Shown one piece after another: positions 6,876 to 11,568 of a DNA stretch of 11,568 nucleotides. Source of the DNA: Limisphaerales bacterium. Lineage in GTDB: Bacteria; Verrucomicrobiota; Verrucomicrobiia; Limisphaerales; PALSA-1396. Every line of letters starts with the position of its first letter. The stretch's first letter is position 1. The position numbers and the translations under genes are program-made. The stretch is from the NCBI GenBank assembly GCA_003140275.1, contig PLJQ01000006.1, positions 13,008 through 24,575 on the forward strand, read 5' to 3'. The notes below the pieces were generated by a model, which ran no database searches, was not told the DNA's origin, and was given only the letters and a program-made list of their open reading frames with translations.

Positions 6876-7439
6876 CTATGAATCGCGCCGACAAGCCGGT
6901 CTTTGTGCAATGATGGGAATTTGTTTTGTTTCAGCTAGGTCTTTGGGCGTAGTTACGATGTCCGTTGATGATGGCAATTTTATACTTTTTTTAATCCCGG
7001 AAACCTTCTGAGCCAAATGGTGCAGTGGTTTCGTCAAGTTAAAACGGAAGGGGGTATCACGATCAAACAAAAGTGATTGTCCATTAGCGACATCGTTGTC
7101 CAATAACGACATTTTATGTTGTTCCTTGAAGGTTGGCGAAAAGGTTTGCGGGGAGGTCGAAAATATCTTTTTAAACTCACGACAAAAATGGGATTCATTG
7201 CTAAATTTCAGCTCAGCCGCCGTGGCTTTGCTGGAAAAACCTTCTGAAATGAGCTGTTTGGCCAAACGACATTGGAGTTGACGAAGCCAGTCACTCGGAG
7301 TCGTATGAAGATATTGCTTGCAAAAGCGCTCCAGTTGCCGGAGAGAAACGCAGCACAGAGAGGCCATTTTCGCTGACTGGAAGTCTGCTTCTTTGGCCAA
7401 ATGTTCCCACTCTCGAATTCTTAAAAGACGTGTACTCAC
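6876..7439 (-). CDS. AraC-type HTH transcriptional regulator without sensor domain
   Basis: The first 105 of 187 residues form an AraC/XylS DNA-binding domain. Helix-turn-helix 1 is at about residues 22-43 (SAKMASLCCVSLRQLERFC), helix-turn-helix 2 at about 70-93 (KATAAELKFSNESHFCREFK), followed by the family end-motif KIFSTSPQTF. There is no N-terminal ligand-binding domain. Instead an 80-residue unrecognised polar tail follows. It is the first gene of the minus-strand series leading to the enzymes, and so a likely regulator of it. The GTG at 7439 has no good ribosome site; a better one lies upstream in another frame (see 7489-7494). The actual N-terminus is therefore uncertain. AT-rich compared with the enzyme genes. 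Confidence 0.8.
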   Translation of the reverse strand: MSTRLLRIREWEHLAKEADFQSAKMASLCCVSLRQLERFCKQYLHTTPSDWLRQLQCRLAKQLISEGFSSKATAAELKFSNESHFCREFKKIFSTSPQTFSPTFKEQHKMSLLDNDVANGQSLLFDRDTPFRFNLTKPLHHLAQKVSGIKKSIKLPSSTDIVTTPKDLAETKQIPIIAQRPACRRDS

Positions 7440-7488
7440 ATACGATGTCCGCCCATGGATAACCTGCTAATAACAGACTCACGAGCTA

Positions 7489-7494
7489 CTCCTT
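7489..7494 (-). promoter_or_regulatory. Strong Shine-Dalgarno before GTG at 7482, out of frame with the AraC-type gene
   Basis: The minus strand reads AAGGAG, six spacer bases, then GTG at 7482-7480. This is the best ribosome site in the window. The frame it starts (VSLLLAGYPWADIVCEYTS...) is open for 63 codons but is +1-shifted against the AraC-type frame, whose own GTG lies 43 bases further on. Either this is a leader ORF coupled to the regulator, or an indel separates the true N-terminus from the HTH domain. Confidence 0.55.
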
Positions 7495-7680
7495 TTATAC
7501 GGATGAAAACACCAAATCTTTCAAATATTGTGCGTGTGCGAAGATGAGTATTCAGAAGTGGCGCGAGAACGGCCACCGACGTATGGAAAATCTCGGATGG
7601 GGAATTGGTGAAGGTATTAGGCAATCAGAAAGCAATCAGGTTGAAGGAGCTGGTGGTATTTTCTTTTTCCAAAAAAGGAA

Positions 7681-7686
7681 TATAAT
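7681..7686 (+). promoter_or_regulatory. Consensus -10 element for the NYN nuclease gene
   Basis: A perfect TATAAT lies 11 bp before the ATG at 7698. A transcript from it would begin only a few bases before the start codon, giving a leaderless or nearly leaderless mRNA. No matching -35 was found at 16-18 bp. A GGAAG six bases before the ATG could act as ribosome site if transcription starts further upstream, so the TATAAT assignment remains uncertain. Confidence 0.45.
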
Positions 7687-7697
7687 GGAAGCTCTCC

Positions 7698-8318
7698 ATG
7701 CCCACCAGTCAACCCCCAAAGCGCTATGCTTTTATAGATGTCCAAAACACCGCGAGTACGACTCGTAAACTGCTCGGCTTTTTGATTGATTGGTACAAGT
7801 TGTGTGCATACCTCAAAGACAAGTGGAAATGCGAAAAAGTATTTTTCTATTCAGGCATCGATGAGGGAGATACTGAGACTACAAAGGAATTTGAATCATT
7901 GGCGGCGAGTGGCTGTATCGTAAAAGCAAAGACGGTTTTTTCATACAAAAGACCCGACAAGACTATTGCAATAAAGTGCATCAATTGCGGTGCAGACAAT
8001 GCCGAGGTTGTAAATATGGGATACAACCGCAAATCAAATTGCGATGTTGATCTCACCGTTGACGCAATGGAAGAGGCTGGGCCAGGTAAAGAATTTCTCA
8101 TTTTTACCGGCGACGGAGACTTCGACTATCTGATCCGTAAAGTTGTTGCAAAGGGAACAAAGGTCTATGTCGTTTCGTCGAATGCTGGTGTCAAAAAACC
8201 AGGGATGAATACCAAGCGCCTCTCGACCAAACTAAAGGATGTAATCAAGGAGCATCCGGAAAGGGTCCATTTGATCGATATAGACAGTTGGAAAATGAGG
8301 ATACAGAAAAGCGTATAA
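7698..8318 (+). CDS. NYN-domain (LabA/DUF88-like) nuclease
   Basis: This 206-residue protein is a PIN-like NYN-domain protein; members are metal-dependent ribonucleases. The acidic site is visible: Asp14 with Asn17 in FIDVQN, the CDVDLTVDAME block (Asp116, Asp118, Asp122), and FTGDGDFDYLIRKV with Asp139 and Asp141. Between strands it carries CINCG (Cys94, Cys97) and Cys115, which could form a small zinc knuckle with another ligand. It is the only plus-strand gene, diverges from the AraC-type regulator, and is clearly more AT-rich than the flanking operons (three sampled lines average about 41% GC). From memory, this version with the CxxC insert is frequent in Patescibacteria (CPR) genomes, so it may have been acquired. 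It ends just before a hairpin at 8325. Confidence 0.88.
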   Translation: MPTSQPPKRYAFIDVQNTASTTRKLLGFLIDWYKLCAYLKDKWKCEKVFFYSGIDEGDTETTKEFESLAASGCIVKAKTVFSYKRPDKTIAIKCINCGADNAEVVNMGYNRKSNCDVDLTVDAMEEAGPGKEFLIFTGDGDFDYLIRKVVAKGTKVYVVSSNAGVKKPGMNTKRLSTKLKDVIKEHPERVHLIDIDSWKMRIQKSV

Positions 8319-8324
8319 ATACAA

Positions 8325-8345
8325 AACGCCACGAAGCGTGGCGTT
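8325..8345 (-). terminator. Hairpin terminator at the 3' end of the NYN gene
   Basis: A 9-bp perfect stem (AACGCCACG / CGTGGCGTT) with a 3-base loop begins 7 bp after the NYN stop codon. On the minus strand it is followed by TTGTATTTAT, making with the stem a TTTT start; on the plus strand it lacks a T-run. It is therefore a better terminator for minus-strand transcription than for the NYN gene, though it may stop both. Confidence 0.65.
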
Positions 8346-8362
8346 CTGCGAATGACACTTTT

Positions 8363-8390
8363 ATACTAGCAAATCGGGGAGAAAAGTCAA
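8363..8390 (-). promoter_or_regulatory. Minus-strand extended -10 promoter
   Basis: TTGACT (8385-8390), a 16-bp spacer and TAGTAT (8363-8368), preceded directly by TGC as in extended -10 promoters. TATAAA overlaps it three bases downstream. The start site would be near 8356, only about a dozen bases before the hairpin at 8325-8345. No gene begins here; transcription would run antisense into the end of the NYN gene. Confidence 0.55.
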
Positions 8391-8500
8391 GGTAGGCTGT
8401 GGATAGTTTACCCAAAATTGGCGAACACGAGTGACGTCGTCCATGTGAAAATTGCCGCCACTCGGTGTGATGGTGGAGGCGGATTTGACTCCGCAGGAAA

Positions 8501-8836
8501 TTAGACGGCCAAGGCTTTTGCAATATCGATTGCCTGGTCCACGCCCTTTAGAAAATTGGCCGTCGAAGTTAAAAAATCAGCCACATTGTTAATGTCTTGA
8601 AGCGATGCGGTCAGCGCCGTGTTTGCTTTGTTAATACCGGCGATCATCGCGTCCAGTTGTTTGGACGTTTGACTGAAGAGCAGGCTTTGCACAAGATTGA
8701 TCCGATGAAGGACTTCCTGCATCTCCATTAGAATTGCCTTTGACTTATCGATGTCGGTGGCTGCGTCCAGGGCTTGTGACAGGGCCATGTGTTGCGCCAA
8801 AAGCATGGTGTGGATTTGTTGGAGGGTTGGATTCAT
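8501..8836 (-). CDS. Small helical hypothetical protein
   Basis: This 111-residue ORF is rich in Ala, Leu, Gln and Ile and appears to be all helical (for example LHRINLVQSLLFSQTSKQLD, then ASLQDINNVADFLTSTANFL). The second half has an amphipathic, weakly hydrophobic pattern but no clear transmembrane helix and no signal peptide. It begins 3 bp after the lipoprotein gene, so it is almost certainly co-translated with it. It is the last gene of the right-hand operon. Not recognised; a helical-bundle partner of the lipoprotein is a reasonable guess. Confidence 0.65.
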   Translation of the reverse strand: MNPTLQQIHTMLLAQHMALSQALDAATDIDKSKAILMEMQEVLHRINLVQSLLFSQTSKQLDAMIAGINKANTALTASLQDINNVADFLTSTANFLKGVDQAIDIAKALAV

Positions 8837-8839
8837 ATC

Positions 8840-9751
8840 TCAATTCTTGTTGGTGTTTTTCGTGGCTGCCTGGAAGCGGTCAGCCAGCATTAGGGTGTTT
8901 TGCAATTGTTGTTCAACGGCCGATACAGCAGCCGAAACATTCGCCGATTGATTGTTCGCCAGAGCATGGTGCGCCTCCGCCAAGGCGAGTAAGGATCGGG
9001 ACAATGCCTGTAGTGCCAAGTCCTGGGTGTTTTCGCTGTTCAACATGCTGGCGTATTTGGTCGCGATTGCTGGACGATCAGGTGGCTTAGCCTCGAGAAA
9101 GGCGACTTTTTGTTGGTCTTTGCGCTGTTCCCAGTTGGCGCGAACCGTGCCCCGAAGGTTGTTGGTTGATGAACTTCCAATTGCATTGGCCATGGCGGCA
9201 AAAACCTGCTTAATTTTTGGATCAGTTTCCAGCAGAACTGCCTTTGCGTCATGCTGTGCCTTAAATTTCAGCAGCAGATCCCCAAGCTCAGTGAATGCCG
9301 CGGCGAACGAGGCTGAACTGGGCGGTGATTGGGAAATGACTTTTTGATTCTTTAAGTCATCCCCGGCTTGTTTTACCTCTGTAGCCAGGCCGACAGCGGC
9401 GTCTTCGTAATCCTTGGTCAAGTTGGGTGAGGTCAATAAGACCAAATTTTGGCTGTATTTTTGCAGGGCGGTGAATATCTCATCCCAAGTGGCAACGGAT
9501 TGCCGATCCAACACTGGCAAGAAATTGGCGTCACTAAGTTTGGGTTGTGCGGCCGCGTACTCGATGATCGATGGACTGCTCACGTCCACAATGGCCTGGA
9601 AGGCAAGATCGGTCTGACTTTTCGCGGCCGTGACGCCGGTTGCAAATGTCTGGACGCTGGCATTTGGTATTGAACTGCATCCAAAAAGCAGCGGGGCGGC
9701 CAGAAGGGCAATTGTTGTGATCAAACGCGAAGTTTTAAGGTATGTCTTCAT
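8840..9751 (-). CDS. Helical lipoprotein of unknown function
   Basis: This 303-residue protein starts with a lipoprotein signal peptide: positively charged MKTYLKTSRL, a hydrophobic core (ITTIALLAAPLL) and lipobox LFGC with Cys25 as the lipidation site. The mature part is Ala-, Gln- and Ser-rich and nearly all helical, with no recognised domain or catalytic motif. It would be anchored to a membrane facing the periplasm or the outside. It lies 14 bp after the ankyrin lipoprotein gene and 3 bp before the small helical protein gene. There is no Shine-Dalgarno. The function is unknown; its place suggests it works with the phospholipase-like enzyme. Confidence 0.8.
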   Translation of the reverse strand: MKTYLKTSRLITTIALLAAPLLFGCSSIPNASVQTFATGVTAAKSQTDLAFQAIVDVSSPSIIEYAAAQPKLSDANFLPVLDRQSVATWDEIFTALQKYSQNLVLLTSPNLTKDYEDAAVGLATEVKQAGDDLKNQKVISQSPPSSASFAAAFTELGDLLLKFKAQHDAKAVLLETDPKIKQVFAAMANAIGSSSTNNLRGTVRANWEQRKDQQKVAFLEAKPPDRPAIATKYASMLNSENTQDLALQALSRSLLALAEAHHALANNQSANVSAAVSAVEQQLQNTLMLADRFQAATKNTNKN

Positions 9752-9765
9752 ATTTAGTTATAGTT

Positions 9766-10242
9766 TTATTCATGACCGCCATGTTGCCGAAGAAAATCCG
9801 CCATTTCTGGATGACTCCATTTTTCGGCTCGCGCCAATGGGGTCCAGCTTTTTGAGTCGGCCGCGTTTATTTTTGCTTTGTGAGCCAGCAATAATTCCGC
9901 CAGCTCTTGATTTCCGGTTTGCGCCGCCATGTGCAGCGGCGTAATCCAAGAGGTTGTTTTGGCGTTCACGTCCGCACCTTGATTTAACAGGAACTCCGCC
10001 ACCTCCTTATGACTGTGGAAGACCGCCAGATGTAGTGGCGTCAAATCCTCCCAATCTTTCGCTTTGACCAAACGCGGATCCTGTTTGATCAAGTCTTGAA
10101 CAGCCGCCAAATCTCCACCTTCCGCTGCTGCATGAATGGGTTTGTAATCCAGGGTATTGTGATGCGAAGCCACGAATATTCCACAACCGGATGAAACGGA
10201 CAGAACTACTACCAACAAAACCAGATTGATACGATTCTTCAT
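9766..10242 (-). CDS. Ankyrin-repeat lipoprotein
   Basis: This 158-residue protein has a lipoprotein signal peptide (MKNRINLVLLVVVLSVSSGC, Cys20). Four ankyrin repeats follow: about residues 33-66 (PIHAAAEGGDLAAVQDLI), 67-99 (TPLHLAVFHSHKEVAEFLLNQGADVNAK), 100-132 (TPLHMAAQTGNQELAELLL) and a shortened final repeat (TPLARAEKWSHPEMADFL). Ankyrin repeats bind other proteins; the lipid anchor places this one on a membrane outside the cytoplasm. It begins only 4 bp after the stop of the phospholipase-like gene, so the two are tightly coupled, which suggests a binding partner such as an inhibitor, immunity protein or anchor. This is inference. Confidence 0.92.
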   Translation of the reverse strand: MKNRINLVLLVVVLSVSSGCGIFVASHHNTLDYKPIHAAAEGGDLAAVQDLIKQDPRLVKAKDWEDLTPLHLAVFHSHKEVAEFLLNQGADVNAKTTSWITPLHMAAQTGNQELAELLLAHKAKINAADSKSWTPLARAEKWSHPEMADFLRQHGGHE

Positions 10243-10246
10243 AATA

Positions 10247-11568
10247 TTAAGGTGGGAACTGGCTCGTCAGGTCTGAGAATTTACCGGTCGTATTGTCAGG
10301 GTGATCTCGAATTGTGTCCAATGCCTGCTTAAAGCCCTGGCTGATGGGCGTGGTGGGTGGCAGGCTTCCTGGCGTGTAGCCGGCTGGTGGTGCTTGCTTG
10401 CCCAGATAAGCGATTAGGGGTGGCGCTGAAGGAATGTCGGTTCTGGCCGTAGCCAGGTTAAGGACTTCCAAAACACTGCCCACTTTGCGCTGATCAACCA
10501 GGTCGGAATAGGGTTGTCCATTGCCAAACTTTTGGGCGATGAACTTGAGGATGGAGGTATGGTCCAGAACTCCACTAAAAACTGTCCGGGGCTTGACGAA
10601 AGGGGAAAGTACAAAACCGGGCACCCGAACCCCTAAAGTTTCAAACGCTGGATAATTGATTCCAGCAGGGGCATTTGTTTTCTGGGCTGGCGGTGAGACA
10701 TGATCGAAGAATCCGCCATGTTCATCATAGGTGACCGCCATCACCGTTCCCTTCCAAATATCAGGATTCAGGGTCAGGGCACGATATACCTCCAACAAAA
10801 ACTGCTGTCCCCCTTTGACTGCTGAAGGGGCATGATCGTCACTGCTAGGTCCAAAATGAGGCGCATCCGTAAACATGGGATCAATGAAAATTACCTGGGG
10901 GAATTCATCAGGCGGCTCATTCTGGACATCGTCATAAAGCTGTTTGAGCGGCCGGAAATGGGTTTCCTGAAGCAGGTCGGGAATCCACCGGAGCATCATC
11001 GCAAAGAAAGGCATTCCCTCATGATATACCCGCCACCGAATTCCAATCTCTGTCAGCCAATCATAAACCAGATGTTGATCAGGCAGCGGAAACTGGTTTA
11101 CCGCAATATTGGAAAACCCGCTCATCGCCATTAGTCGATTTGGCTGTGTGCCGGCGGGAATGGCGGAGAACCAGTGATCACAAACAGCGTAATTCTGCGC
11201 AAAGAAGTCCGTAACCGGAACCTGCTCGGCTGCGAAATAGCCCATGACCGGCGGGGTTTTGCCAACGTTTATGCCGGGAACGGTGGCATAATTGGTCACG
11301 AAACCGTTTAGGGGAAACTTTCCGTTGGCTGAAATTCCCATCTGAACCGCGATCTGGTCGCGTTCATGAGGAGGATCCCCAGCCATCAAATCGTAAGGGT
11401 CGGTGAGCAAGAAGGGGGCAAAAGCAGACCCGTCATAAAGGCTGGAAGCCTTGATAAGCCAGTTCGAGTTGTCCTGCAATCCCTCCACATTCGGCCAATT
11501 GTAGGGTGGCAGGCTCAAATAACCAAGCAGGTGGTCAAACGAGCGGTTGTCACCGGTCACTTCAAAAC
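10247..11568 (-). CDS. Phosphoesterase of the phospholipase C / acid phosphatase AcpA family (5' end outside window)
   Basis: The frame is open past the first usable GTG (11560) to the right edge, so the N-terminus, including any signal peptide, is not in the window; 440 codons are present. Residues counted from that GTG: DNRSFDHLLG (4-13), AGTQPNRLMAMSG (136-148, where the nucleophile Thr/Ser lies), FIDPMFTDAPHF with DDHAP (225-244), TYDEHGGFFDHV (277-288) and DHTSILKFI (333-341). This is the signature set of bacterial non-haemolytic phospholipase C and AcpA-type acid phosphatases, which cleave phosphate esters outside the cytoplasm. The usual first motif is ENRSFDH; here Glu is Asp. It heads the visible operon with an ankyrin lipoprotein gene 4 bp downstream. 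Confidence 0.9.
   Translation of the reverse strand, partial: FEVTGDNRSFDHLLGYLSLPPYNWPNVEGLQDNSNWLIKASSLYDGSAFAPFLLTDPYDLMAGDPPHERDQIAVQMGISANGKFPLNGFVTNYATVPGINVGKTPPVMGYFAAEQVPVTDFFAQNYAVCDHWFSAIPAGTQPNRLMAMSGFSNIAVNQFPLPDQHLVYDWLTEIGIRWRVYHEGMPFFAMMLRWIPDLLQETHFRPLKQLYDDVQNEPPDEFPQVIFIDPMFTDAPHFGPSSDDHAPSAVKGGQQFLLEVYRALTLNPDIWKGTVMAVTYDEHGGFFDHVSPPAQKTNAPAGINYPAFETLGVRVPGFVLSPFVKPRTVFSGVLDHTSILKFIAQKFGNGQPYSDLVDQRKVGSVLEVLNLATARTDIPSAPPLIAYLGKQAPPAGYTPGSLPPTTPISQGFKQALDTIRDHPDNTTGKFSDLTSQFPP

Noticed and set aside
7493..7500. TATAAA as a -10 box for the AraC-type regulator
   Set aside because: It touches the AAGGAG ribosome site; a transcript starting from it would lack that site, so the real promoter is probably further upstream.
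1..11568. CRISPR array, tRNA, rRNA, phage structural genes, replication origin
   Set aside because: No regularly spaced repeats, cloverleaf or rRNA-like sequence, and no phage morphogenesis proteins were seen on either strand.

Overview
The window is bacterial accessory DNA of mixed composition. Almost every gene is on the minus strand, and a single PIN/NYN-type nuclease gene is on the plus strand. The host is probably a Verrucomicrobiota-like bacterium (Limisphaerales/Pedosphaera type). This is inferred from the gene repertoire (a small sensor-less AraC-type regulator, many lipoproteins, a phospholipase C-like phosphoesterase) and from the scarcity of Shine-Dalgarno sequences in front of most genes. 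No rRNA or other marker gene confirms it.

Layout from left to right. (1) 1-1334: a lexA gene with all catalytic residues, preceded by an almost perfect TACTG-N10-CAGTA SOS box. It overlaps by one base (TGATG) a second gene that runs off the left edge and looks like the N-terminal part of a restriction/DNA-methylase-type protein. (2) 1335-2780: a decayed stretch. A 5'-truncated DDE transposase (ISNCY-like) is fused in frame behind a fragment of a DUF6884-like gene; the rest appears to be gene-free. (3) 2781-7439: a probable long minus-strand operon. It starts with an AraC-type HTH regulator, then a 34-residue ORF, a broken small gene, a hypothetical helical protein, a purine-nucleoside-phosphorylase-superfamily protein, an SGNH hydrolase and a HExxE metallopeptidase-like protein. 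It closes with a strong intrinsic terminator. None of the three enzymes shows a signal peptide. (4) 7681-8390: an AT-richer island with a plus-strand NYN-domain nuclease that has its own TATAAT box, and a hairpin at its 3' end. Facing the hairpin is a good minus-strand promoter that would produce a very short antisense RNA. (5) 8501-11568: a compact minus-strand operon (gaps of 3-14 bp) of phospholipase C/acid-phosphatase-family enzyme (cut by the right edge), ankyrin-repeat lipoprotein, helical lipoprotein and small helical protein.

Functional reading. Segment 1 suggests an SOS-controlled unit linking LexA to a DNA-modification or restriction gene. Segment 3 has the look of an enzyme cassette that could consume nucleosides, esters and peptides; it may be a defence or inter-bacterial conflict locus, but that is inference. 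Segment 5 looks like an envelope phospholipase unit with lipoprotein partners. No prophage structural genes, CRISPR array, tRNA or rRNA were seen.
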